Source: Brevibacillus laterosporus LMG 15441 | GTDB lineage: Bacteria; Bacillota; Bacilli; Brevibacillales; Brevibacillaceae | Assembly (NCBI RefSeq): GCF_000219535.2 | Contig: NZ_CP007806.1 | Span: 2,700,501-2,764,500, forward strand | Length of the DNA stretch: 64,000 nt | Reading direction: 5' to 3' | In this document: positions 1-9,500 of the stretch, piece after piece | How the letters are laid out: the number at the start of each line of letters is the position of its first letter | Numbering within the stretch: the stretch's first letter is position 1 | The notes under the pieces: model-generated | Told to the model about the DNA's origin: nothing | Database searches by the model: none | Seen by the model: the letters and a program-made list of their open reading frames with translations, nothing else | Program-made: the position numbers and the translations under genes

Positions 1-425
1 AGGTGAATTCCAACCAGTGATAATGCACTATTAAAATATGCTGACCATCCCCCGGCAACAGATGCTATCGAAACTGTATATCCTCCTACAATAGACCATC
101 CTACCAAGAAAGCTACTATCTCTCCTAATGCTACATAGGTATAGGCGTAGGCACTTCCCGAACTTGGAATCGCTGATGAAAACTCCGCATAACATAAAGC
201 TACCAGACCACATACAATTGCAGAAAGAATAAAAGAAAGAGATATAGCGGGACCTGAGTTTCTTGCAGCTACTAACCCTGTAATAACTAAGACACCTGTT
301 CCAATGGTTGCTCCCATCCCCATTAGTATTAAATCCAAGGCGCCAAGTGACCTTTTTAATTTTTTTGATTGGTTTGAATCTGAGATATCCTTAATATCTT
401 TTTTTCTAAATAAATAGCTCATCAT
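1..425 (-). CDS. APC-family amino-acid permease, N-terminal part
   Basis: This is the first 141 codons of an amino acid/polyamine/organocation (APC) permease that runs out of the window. The N-terminus starts MMSYLFRKKD and continues through a charged cytosolic tail into the family-typical block LGALDLILMGMGATIGTG, which is the first helix with the glycine-rich substrate-binding unwound segment, followed by hydrophobic spans and a SSGSAYAYTY motif before the third helix. Such carriers import cationic or neutral amino acids by proton symport in the cytoplasmic membrane. I translated it directly from the reverse strand. The start is either of two adjacent ATGs (425 or 422), with only a weak purine-rich stretch upstream. 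It stands alone with its own 5' region and is transcribed away from the acetyltransferase and NRPS operon. Substrate cannot be told from the fragment. Confidence 0.85.
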   Translation of the reverse strand, partial: MMSYLFRKKDIKDISDSNQSKKLKRSLGALDLILMGMGATIGTGVLVITGLVAARNSGPAISLSFILSAIVCGLVALCYAEFSSAIPSSGSAYAYTYVALGEIVAFLVGWSIVGGYTVSIASVAGGWSAYFNSALSLVGIH

Positions 426-890
426 TTGTCTCTCTTTCTTTTAATAGGTACGATTTGAGTAATGGTGTTGAAATGAACTTCATTTTATCTTTAAAGATCC
501 CCCATCTTACTTTCTGGCAAAAAAACTGAATATTGTATTAAGTTTTTTAACTTATGTTAACAATAATACTAGTTTTTAATTATATATTATATATTATTTT
601 TTGGACTGTAGCAAAAATAACATTAGGTCAATAAAAACGTAGAATTATATCTGTATCATCGCTGTAACAGGATATCTCTCCTAATAATGAAATAATCGGG
701 TATGAATCTTACAATTATTTCTACTAAAATAGGCCACTTTTAGATCTACTCTAAGTGTTCACAGGGTTTGTGCCATGAGTTGGTATAGTTGTGAAATCTT
801 ACTATTTCATTTTTGTATATAATAATATCAACTTAATAAAATTTTCTAAATATCAGTAAAAACAATAAGCTTTTTTGTTCAAATCGAGAA
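426..890. other. AT-rich intergenic region
   Basis: About 465 bases between the permease start and the acetyltransferase terminator. It is strongly AT-rich and holds the presumed permease promoter, but I could not fix -35/-10 boxes with confidence. No open frame with coding character was seen on either strand. Confidence 0.5.
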
Positions 891-933
891 ATAAAAAACA
901 CCTATTTTCTTCCTTTTCAAGAAAATAGGTGTT
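891..933 (-). terminator. Intrinsic terminator after the GNAT gene
   Basis: A perfect 15-bp inverted repeat (897-911 with 919-933, 7-base loop) is followed on the minus strand by a T-rich tract (complement of 891-898). It lies 29 bases past the stop of the acetyltransferase gene. Confidence 0.85.
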
Positions 934-961
934 TGGTTATTGTGTCAATCCAATAATCTCA

Positions 962-1336
962 CTATACGTCAGACTTCATAATCGTTTTTACCAAGTACTC
1001 ATTGAATTGGCTATATTCCAATTTCGAAATTCTTCTTGGAAAACTCATGATGACAAGTTCATGTGGTACATTCTGTTTTCGATACGCAGGATGTTTATGT
1101 TGGTAATGATTTTCCATAAAGCCAAGCCTCATATAAAAGTTCTTACGTCTAATAGAAATAGACTCTACTGGTGGATCAATTTCTAAAATAACATCACAAT
1201 GATATTCCGAATGATTTAAAGCTACTATTTGATCTTCAAATAATCTTTGTTCATGCTCGGGAAAGCTAGCATTATATAGATCAAAAGCTTTGTTACATAA
1301 AACATCATTTGTGCTAGTTAAACGATAAAAATCCAT
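962..1336 (-). pseudogene. GNAT-like acetyltransferase with internal deletion
   Basis: A 124-aa open frame that resembles the two ends of a GCN5-related N-acetyltransferase joined together. The N-terminal third (LYNASFPEHEQR) matches the usual first strand/helix, and the C-terminal third (IEIRR-like ISIRRKNFYMRLGF, then HKHPAYR and PHELVIMSF) matches the last helix and strands. The central acetyl-CoA binding segment, normally an xxGxGxG/A loop, is missing, as if about 40-50 residues had been removed in frame between EYHCDVI and LEIDPP. Without that loop the protein should not bind acetyl-CoA, so I call it a remnant, although the frame is intact and has its own terminator. It lies downstream of the NRPS operon but past that operon's terminator. 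That the deletion is real rather than an unusual family form is inference from family knowledge. Confidence 0.65.
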
Positions 1337-1452
1337 AATTCGTTTTCCTCTCTTTCTTGATGTTTACTTTCTCTTTATAGTTGTATGTCTTCTATATGAA
1401 TATGACTAGAACTACAATGCTGCTAATCGATTGTCTTTCTTCGACATGAATA

Positions 1453-1490
1453 CAAAAAAAACGACTCCCTTCATCCAGAGCCGTCTTTTT
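1453..1490 (-). terminator. Terminator of the NRPS operon
   Basis: Hairpin formed by AACGACTC and GAGCCGTC (about 1460-1486, one G-U pair) followed on the minus strand by eight Ts. It lies about 40 bases beyond the stop of the last gene of the operon; a shorter T run on the other side may make it bidirectional. Confidence 0.75.
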
Positions 1491-1529
1491 GTTGTCTGCC
1501 TATGTCTGTTCCTGCTGTTTCCCAGGCAA

Positions 1530-2597
1530 TTACATATTCGTGTTTTCTTTATTGTGTTGCTCTTGGAGCTTTTCCATCCTTGAACGAATAGCTTGGGCAA
1601 AAGACTCTGGTTCGTCTACTTTGAACATGATGCGTTTAAACTCCTTTTTCATCCCAAAGACACCATAATAAATGGCTGATTCTTTTACTTTGATCTCGAA
1701 TGATGGAGAGTCCATCATTAGTGTCGTATTGACCACATCAGAATCTCCTTTTTCAAACGGATTGAGTGCAACATTGCTCATGTTTGGAGATTGAATTGCT
1801 TCAATATTAGCAATGTCGATTACAGCAATACTCTGATAACCGGCATAGAGTGTGACTTTATCCTCAGTCACGGTGCAAGGCAGGTATTTAACAGAGTTAT
1901 AGAAGGCGACGATGTACAAAGCTGCGTAGATACTGATCGCTGTTGCAATCCACGCGGCGATGATACTCCACTTTGCGAGTAGCCAGTGAAGCAATACGGT
2001 CTCAGCTATGAGCAACAGACCGAAAACAATCATCATCGTTTTAATAATGGTGGTCTTATGGTAGCTATATGAGATATCTTTTCGAATGTCCGGTTTTTTG
2101 AACAGAACACCGAAAGAATAGTAGAAAAGCTTAATCTCAGCGAGGAAAACATTTTTGAGCGGCGTATCGCCGAACAGCTTGGTCAGTGCCACTTCCATCG
2201 CCTCATAGAAGCTTAATTCTCGATCCGCGTGCTTTTTGCTATCCCGGTATAGACGGATAATTTGAAAGAAGATAAAGCAAAGAAAAAAGATTTCAACCAG
2301 AGGTGCAACATAGAAAATCACATAGTCCAAGTAACGCTGATGGGAAGCTGCTATCAAATATTTCGAGACGAATATCTCAATAAAAAAGGCAAAAAACAGT
2401 GAAATTTTATTGGGAATAACCAGTAGATTGACTAGGAATGGTATCACAAACATCAGCGCTACTGTAACGAATAGATCGACTATATCACTTTTGGCTGTAT
2501 GTACGTGCATGTAATAATAGCTGCCTCCATAGATGATTCCCGCCAAAATCAGGAAGGCTATCAGTGCCACAGAGCGGTTCTTTTTTGTGGTTGTCAT
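1530..2597 (-). CDS. Six-span membrane protein with soluble C-terminal domain, end of NRPS operon
   Basis: A 355-aa protein of unknown function. It has about six hydrophobic spans (roughly residues 9-29, 39-60, 65-83, 92-114, 183-205, 210-235), with a basic linker between the fourth and fifth, and a C-terminal domain of about 110 residues rich in beta-strand-like segments (VTEDKVTLYAG, IDIANIEAI) that recalls a membrane-associated PH-like fold. The start ATG has GAGGTG five bases upstream. It is the last gene before the operon terminator, on the same strand as the synthetases, but is separated from the AdoMetDC-like gene by 112 bases that include a hairpin with a T-rich tail, so part of the transcripts may end before it. 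No transporter signature (no ABC, MFS or MatE motifs) was seen. Self-protection or membrane handling of the peptide is a guess from position only. Confidence 0.8.
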   Translation of the reverse strand: MTTTKKNRSVALIAFLILAGIIYGGSYYYMHVHTAKSDIVDLFVTVALMFVIPFLVNLLVIPNKISLFFAFFIEIFVSKYLIAASHQRYLDYVIFYVAPLVEIFFLCFIFFQIIRLYRDSKKHADRELSFYEAMEVALTKLFGDTPLKNVFLAEIKLFYYSFGVLFKKPDIRKDISYSYHKTTIIKTMMIVFGLLLIAETVLLHWLLAKWSIIAAWIATAISIYAALYIVAFYNSVKYLPCTVTEDKVTLYAGYQSIAVIDIANIEAIQSPNMSNVALNPFEKGDSDVVNTTLMMDSPSFEIKVKESAIYYGVFGMKKEFKRIMFKVDEPESFAQAIRSRMEKLQEQHNKENTNM

Positions 2598-2625
2598 CAG
2601 AACACCTCATCGTAACTTTTACGTA

Positions 2626-2672
2626 GGGGAACAAAAGGAAGAAAAGGGTGGTACCGCCATAAACGATACCAC
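2626..2672 (-). terminator. Hairpin with T-rich tail inside the operon
   Basis: Nine-base arms 2648-2656 and 2664-2672 (GTGGTATCG with CGGTACCAC on the minus strand, one G-U pair, 7-base loop) followed by CCCTTTTCTTCCTTTTG. It sits between the AdoMetDC-like gene and the membrane-protein gene and looks like an attenuating terminator that would reduce expression of the last gene. Confidence 0.6.
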
Positions 2673-2709
2673 TTTCCTCCCCTCCCCTGTTTAAGCCGAT
2701 ATCATCCAT

Positions 2710-3084
2710 TTATTCACGGATGATCACTTGGTACTGAACATTTTCAGGCCCAAATACATCAATGATGCTTTGTTTGACTTGCTCTTCAGAAAAGTCTTTG
2801 CAAGAGAAAACATCTAGGTACCCCTCACGATGCAGATCATTGGTGTGAAGAGTGATACTGCTGGTGTAGATCAATTGTACTGCCGAAAGACCGATTTCTT
2901 CACCGTCGCCAAAGCGATAGCAGTGGCACTCCCCGAAGGCAACCATGTCAATGTCTTTAACGAGTTTCATAATGAAATCCTTTACCACTTCAATGCTGAG
3001 AATGTTTTCGTTGCATCTTTCCATGTGAACCAACACATGTTTTCCATAGCAAGCTTTTCCTTCGTGCATGATACGTTTATACAT
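2710..3084 (-). CDS. AdoMetDC-family pyruvoyl decarboxylase-like protein
   Basis: A 124-aa protein with the layout of bacterial class 1B S-adenosylmethionine decarboxylase (SpeH/SpeD). The N-terminal GKHVLVHMERCNENIL (14-29) matches the family strand GxHvlvdlygC. The active-site block keeps Ser75 (the residue that becomes pyruvoyl after self-cleavage), His80 and Cys95 with the same 5- and 15-residue spacings as Ser63/His68/Cys83 of the Thermotoga enzyme. The family hallmark ESH is changed to TSS (74-76), so cleavage would be between Thr74 and Ser75. Known members decarboxylate AdoMet for spermidine synthesis, and divergent homologues are reported to act on arginine or ornithine; which applies here cannot be read. 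The gene follows the last NRPS by 77 bases with a strong AAGGAGATG ribosome site and is clearly in the operon. No aminopropyltransferase gene is nearby, which argues for a dedicated role in peptide tailoring or supply of an amine. Confidence 0.75.
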   Translation of the reverse strand: MYKRIMHEGKACYGKHVLVHMERCNENILSIEVVKDFIMKLVKDIDMVAFGECHCYRFGDGEEIGLSAVQLIYTSSITLHTNDLHREGYLDVFSCKDFSEEQVKQSIIDVFGPENVQYQVIIRE

Positions 3085-3161
3085 CCTGTAACATCTCCTT
3101 GTGTTTTCTATTTTTCGATAAAAGAATGAATAGTGACGATAACCAATTTTTCAAGCTTCAA

Positions 3162-3545
3162 TTAATTTCTGGCCCTCATGAATCGACCTGTGATGATCTT
3201 TCTGCATTTGCTTGCACCACATCCGCATTCGAATTGGCGGTACAGTTCGTCTTCAGTGGTTTCATAGTCCATGGTTATGTAGTCACCAGGCTTGATTTCT
3301 TTGACAGCAGTGAAAACCTGAGTGTCCATGTCAACCACGGTGTTAGGATCGCACGAGTGAAGTACTTTTCCCATGCAGTATGGGTCTTCCACAAAAAGTC
3401 CCGAATGTTTTTGTAAGGTGTACAGCGTTTGATACGGAAGCTGTGGGCCATCAAAACGGAAGACGATTTCACCCGGTTGAATGATTGTTTTGGAGATCAC
3501 TCCGTCGCCAAATTCTGCTCTATTAATTACCTCTACTCTATCCTT
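3162..3545 (-). other. SET-domain segment at the C-terminus of NRPS subunit 4
   Basis: The last about 125 residues of subunit 4 form a SET domain of the protein-lysine methyltransferase type. Visible elements: the N-terminal AdoMet-binding strand pair FGDGVISKTIIQPGEIVF, the pseudoknot motif HSCDPN (4702-4707, canonical NHSCxPN with the first Asn replaced by Leu), the catalytic-tyrosine motif IKPGDYITMDYETTED with Tyr4733, and a post-SET CxCx4C (Cys4746, 4748, 4753), which with Cys4704 can hold one zinc. Known SET enzymes transfer methyl groups from AdoMet to lysine side chains, and small free-standing bacterial versions exist. Fusion to an NRPS condensation domain is not a standard architecture that I know of. 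None of the readable A-domain codes predicts lysine, so the acceptor is unclear: an amine of the product, an added polyamine, or a protein. Confidence 0.85.
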
Positions 3546-6500
3546 CGTTGGTTCAAAGGGATGGTACGGCACTGTCTCAGGATAGATACGATTTGTGGAT
3601 GGAGGTGAGAGTTCCGGTGCCATCGCTATTGCTACTTCGGAGGTTGCCAGCCTTACTTCATTTTTAACTGCCTGTTTGTCTTTAATGGTAATCCCCACCT
3701 CTGCAAGTTTTGCTTGTGCATTGTTCAAGAGCTCATCAAGTAACGACAAGTAATCCTGTGCCATCTCTTCAATAGTCGACTGTTTGAACAGCTCGACGCT
3801 GTAGCCAAGGGAGAAATGGATAAAATCGTGCTTTTCAATCGCTTCTAAATAGATGTCGTATTCACAAATTTTGAACTCAAATGGATGAGGAACGACGTGA
3901 AGACTGTCGAATTCGATATCGTTCATCTCATAGTTGAGCATGGAGAATACTGCATCAAAGAGCGGTGTACGGTTCTCAACGGTAGGAATCGCTAGTTTTT
4001 CCGTTATCATTTCAAATGGATAGAGCTGGTTCTCATAGCAATGAACGATGTTCTCTTTGACATCGGTGAGGAATTCCTGGAAATTCAAATCCCCTCTTGG
4101 ATTAGCCCGGAAAGCCAGCGTATTGATGAATAAACCAATTACCCTGTTGAATTCTTCACGTGGTCGTCCTGCTTGCCAGGTCCCAACTATGATATCTTCC
4201 TGGTCGGTGTACTTCTGCAAAAGTACGTAGAAAGCGGACAAAAGGGTAATGTAAATTGTGACGCTATGTGCTTCAGAAAATTCATGAAGTAGCTTGGTAC
4301 GTTTGGCATCGACTTGGAAGAAGATTTTTTCTCCATCGAATTTCTTTTGGTCAGGACGCGGGAAGTCAGTTGGGAGTTCCAACTGTGGGATATCTCCATC
4401 AAAATACTTCAGCCAGAACTGCTCTTGTCTTTTCCCCTCTTCGCTAGTTAGCCATTGATCGAGCCAATAGGTATATTCCTTGTATTGGACGGTCAATTCA
4501 GGTAGCTCATGGCCAGCATAAAGCTGCATCAGTTCGTCCATAAAAACGCTAAGCGAAGTTCCGTCGGAAATAATGTGGTTCATGTCAACAAACAATGTGT
4601 GTTTTTCTTCTTCACTACGAATCAAAACGGCACGGAGCAGTGGGGCTTCATGGAAATCAAACGGTCGAACCTGAGCCTGTACCAATTCTGACACCTGTTC
4701 CTCCTCTGCTACCATTACAGGAAGGTCAAAACAAAGCTCGTCATGAACTACGAGTACTACTTCATCATCGACTACATCAAAGGAGCTTCGCAGCGACTCA
4801 TGACGGTTGATCATCGTCTGGAATGAATCGCGTAACCGCTCTACATTCAGCTTACCTTCTAACGTTATCGCGAAAGGAATATTGTAGCTGATCTCCCCTG
4901 CGGCACGCTCGTAAGTGTAACGCTGATACGGAGAGGCTTTATAGTACGGACGTTTTTCCAGTAGCTCAAGCGCGATGTAGGTTCCTGCATCTTGTTTTTT
5001 GATGTACTCCGCTACTTCCCATAGGATTGGAGTCTGGAACAGAACCTTCAGTGGTACCTTCACACCCGTTTCTTTGTGCATCAGGGAGATTAGGGATGCC
5101 GCTTTGAGAGAATGTCCACCTAGCTCAAAGAAATTTCCTTCCCGTCCAACGCGGCTTCTGCCAAGCACTTCGCTCCAAATCATATCCAGCTTCTCTTCCA
5201 GTTCACCCTGCGGCTCCACATAACGGTTAAGAGTGAGTGTGGAGGCATCCGGTTTCGGTAGGGCTTTGCGATCTACTTTGCCATTGACAGTCATCGGGAA
5301 TGTATCGAGTCCGATAAAGTAGGCTGGGATCATGAAGCTGGGCAACGTTTCACCAATGTGTCTTCGCAATTCGCTGATACTAAGCTCGTGGGTTGCAATA
5401 TAGTAGGCGCAAAGTGCAGTGCTGCCAGCATCGTCGATAGCTATCACAAGGGCTTCGTTGATGGCATCATGTTGCAGAAGGCAAGTCTCAATCTCCCCTA
5501 GCTCGATGCGGAAGCCTCGCACTTTTACCTGATGGTCCAGTCGACCCAAATACTCCAGTGTACCGTCATCTAGCCAGCGTGCCAGATCACCTGCACGATA
5601 CATTTTTTGATCAGGTATAAATGGATTAGGTACAAAACGCTCCGCAGTCAAATCAGGTTGATGAAGGTAACCGCGTGCCACACCCTCTCCACCGACGTAT
5701 ATCTCACCTTTTACCCCAATTGGGACAGGTTGCTGGAATTCATCCAAGATGTAAACAGTCAGCGTTGGAATCGGAGTGCCGATGTTTGGCTGATTCTTGT
5801 TCATCTCGGCCAGCGTAATTTCTTTAAACGTTACATGTACAGTGGTCTCGGTAATGCCATACATGTTAATGAGTTGAGTTGCCGGGTATCTTTCATGGAA
5901 CTTGTGAAGCTGGATTGGTGCTAGGGCTTCACCGCCGAAAATCACGTAACGGACAGCCAATTCCTTCTCTTTTCCTTTCGCCTCTTCCTGTATCAGAGAG
6001 TAGAAGGCAGTAGGGGTCTGATTAAGCACGGTCACCCGCTCCTGCTTAAGAAGTTGGATGAAATCCTTCGGCACACGAGCAATCTCTTTTGGTACGATCA
6101 CAACACGGCCACCGTAGAAAAGAGCGCCATACATCTCCCAAACAGAGAAGTCGAAGCAGTAAGAGTGGAACATTGTCCAGACATCGTTGTCGGTAAAATC
6201 AAACCTCATGCGATCATTCGTCATCAAGCGGATCACATTGCGGTGTTCGATCATAACACCTTTAGGCCTACCGGTAGAGCCAGAGGTGAAGATGATGTAT
6301 GCGAGGTCATCTTGTGTTCCAATTGGCTTTGTTAGCAATTTGGCTGGCTGCTTTTCCCACTCATCTAGCTGATCGATATTAATCGGATGGACTTCGGCAA
6401 AAGCCTCATAGATTTCGGCATGATGTGACTCTGTGATGAGCATGTCCATGCCTGTATCCTCAACAATTGCTGCTATACGCTCTACCGGGTATTCCGGATC

Positions 6501-9500
6501 AATTGGCACATAGGCTCCCCCAGCTTTCAAAATAGCCAGAATAGAAATAATCATGCGTTCGGATCGGTCCAAAAGTATTCCGATCAACGGATTACGCTGA
6601 TGCTGACTCTGCTGTAATAGGCGATTAGCAAGACGATTAGCCTGCTCGTCCAATTCCCGGTAGGTAAGGTGTTTGTCGCCGTATGTGACTGCAACACGGT
6701 CTGGTGTTAAACGCACCTGCTTTTCAATCCATGCATGAATGGTAGATTCACGCGGGTAATTCGCATCAGTTTGGTTGAAGTCATAAATCAACTGTTGCTT
6801 CTCAGCTTCGTTTACCATGATGAGTTGTCCCATCGAAAGATCAGGCTGTGTAATTGCACCCATCAGCAATGTGAGAAAATGCTTGGCCATACGTTCCATA
6901 GTAGTACGCTTGTATAGGCTGGTCCGGTACTCCCATTCAAAATAAAGCTTACTGTCTCGCTCCAGCACCGATAATGTCAGGTCGAACTTAGCTGCGTTGT
7001 GCGTATACTCGTACGGAGTCATCTTGAGGCCAGAAATCGTATTATCAGCAAACTCTATGTTCTGCACGGTCAGCATTGTATCAAAGAGCGGATTGCGACT
7101 ACGGTCACGTTGGATGTCGAGTTTTTCGATCAGCTCTTCTAGTGGATACGTCTGGTATTCATAAGCATGTAGCACATTCGCTTTCACTTCACCTAGAAAC
7201 TCACGGAACGATTTAGACATCACAGGGGAGTTTCGTATTGCAAGTGTGTTAACAAACATCCCGATCACATGCTCTACATCTGCTTTGAGGCGCCCTGCTG
7301 TCGGGGTTCCCACAATGATGTCGTCTTGGCCAGTATAGCGAGCAAGGAACAGATTATAAGCCGCCAGTACGTTCATATAAAGAGTGGTATTCGTCTCATG
7401 GACAAACGTGAGTAATTGGGCTGTTTGTTGCTTGTCCAGCTCAAAGCTAATCACGTCACCAGCATAATCAGTAATCGTCGGTCGGCTGTGATCGGTCGGC
7501 ATTTCAAGAACAGGGAGCTCACCTGCAAAGGTATCCAGCCAAAAACGTTCCTCCCTGCCGCTAACCTGACATTGCTCACGTTGCCATACAGCATAATCCT
7601 TGTACTGGATCGTAAGTGATGACAGTTCGTTCCCCAGATATAATTGATTGAGCTCATGCAAAAACAAAGTAAGCGATGTCCCGTCAGAGATAATGTGATG
7701 CATATCTATCAGAAGTACGTGCTGCTTACTAGTCACGCGGAAAATCATAGCGCGGATGAGCGGTGCTTTGCTCAAATCGAATGGTTGAATATAGTCAGAC
7801 AACGTTCTGCGTAGTGTTTCTTCATCTATTTCGACCAACGTCAGCGGGAGGCTCACCTGATCGTGAATCAGTTGGATCACCTCTTCTCCTCTCATTTCAA
7901 AAGAGGTGCGGAATGCCTCATGTCGCTGTATGAGCATATCAAGTGCATTTTGTAGCTTTGATAGATCAAGATCTCCATCTAAACGCACGATCAATGGCAT
8001 ATTATAGCTGATACTTGCTCCCTCAAACTGATTGATGAAATAAAGTCTTCGTTGCGATGGCGATGTCGGATAATACGCTCGCTTCTCTACTGGTTGAATT
8101 GCATGATACGCTTTCCGATCGGATATGCTGATTGCGTTTGCCATCTCTTTGACTGTCTGATGAAGAAAAACCTGCTGAATACTAAACTCTACTTCTAATT
8201 GCTTTTCAATGCTTGCCGAAAGCATCGTGGCACGTAAGGAATGACCACCTCGTTCAAAGAAGTTATCATGGACACCGATTTTTTCTACTCCAAGTACCTC
8301 GGACCAAATCTGGCAAAGTCGTTCTTCGGTCGGGGTGGTAGGTGGTACGTACTGGCTAGCATACAGCTCCAAACTAGGTTCTGGTAGCGCGCGACGGTCT
8401 AGTTTACCATTCGGAGTGAAAGGAATCATCTCAAGCTCCATAAAAACGGCTGGAATCATATACTCTGGCATTCGATTAGAAAGGTGATCCCGCAACTCAG
8501 CAATACCAATTTCAGAATGTGCAGAGAAATAGGCACACAAGTAAGCCTGATTGGTTTGATCATGTTTAACAAGCACAACCGCTTCTTTGACCTGAGGATG
8601 CTCCTTCATCTGTACGGCAATCTCGTCTGGCTCAATACGGAACCCACGGATTTTTACAAGGTTATCAGCACGGTCAAGGTACTCAATATTACCGTCAGGA
8701 AGCCATCTCACAAGATCTCCTGTTTTGTACAAGCGTTCCTCTGGGTTAAACGGACTTGGAATAAACTTCTCATCAGTCAGGTCTTGTCGGTTTAGATACC
8801 CTCGGATCAGTCCTTCTCCGCCAATGTATAGCTCGCCAGGTACACCGATTGGTACAAGATGGAGATGCTTGTTTAACACATATAATTGGGTACGACTGAG
8901 TGGTTTCCCGATCGGTATGGAACTCATGTCCTCCTTGATTTCAAAGATGTGATAATAGGTAGCAAATACAGTACTTTCTGTCGGTCCGTATATGTTGTAA
9001 AAACAGTCCGGACCAAGATAAGCCAGTGCTTTCCTCGCTTGTTTTGGCGACATCTTTTCACCACCGACAAACAACTTACGTACGTTACCTAAGCACTCTA
9101 AATTCACGTCTACTAAAGTGTGAAACAGTGCTGTCGTCATAAATATCACACTAATTCGATGAGTCGTGATTAGATAGGAAAGGGCATGAACATCAAGCAT
9201 TTCATGGCGATTCATCATGACCAGCTTCGCCCCGTTCAAGAGCGCACCATAGATATCGAAGGTAGAACCATCAAATACATAGTTAGAAATTTGCAAAAGC
9301 GTATCTGTACGATTCAAGTCGACATAGTTCGTATCCTTAACGACCCGGATAATGTTCGCATGCGTAGTAAGCGTTCCTTTTGGTTGTCCAGTAGTTCCCG
9401 AAGTAAACATCACGTAGGCGAGATGCTGTGAATGGAGGTCAACTGCTTCGGGATTGCTTACATCACCTTGGTGAAGCAATGTCGGATCATCAAGATTAAT

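Noticed and set aside
1412-1600. 62-codon minus-strand frame overlapping the end of the membrane-protein gene
   Set aside because: It runs through the operon terminator and overlaps a better gene in another frame.
2642-2658. T-box-like sequence AGGGTGGTACCGCC on the plus strand
   Set aside because: It resembles the conserved T-box antiterminator, but there is no plus-strand gene downstream and no stem I upstream; the bases are explained by the minus-strand hairpin.
3162-3600. Thioesterase or reductase domain at the end of the assembly line
   Set aside because: No GxSxG hydrolase motif or reductase Rossmann motif is present after the last C domain; the segment is a SET domain instead.
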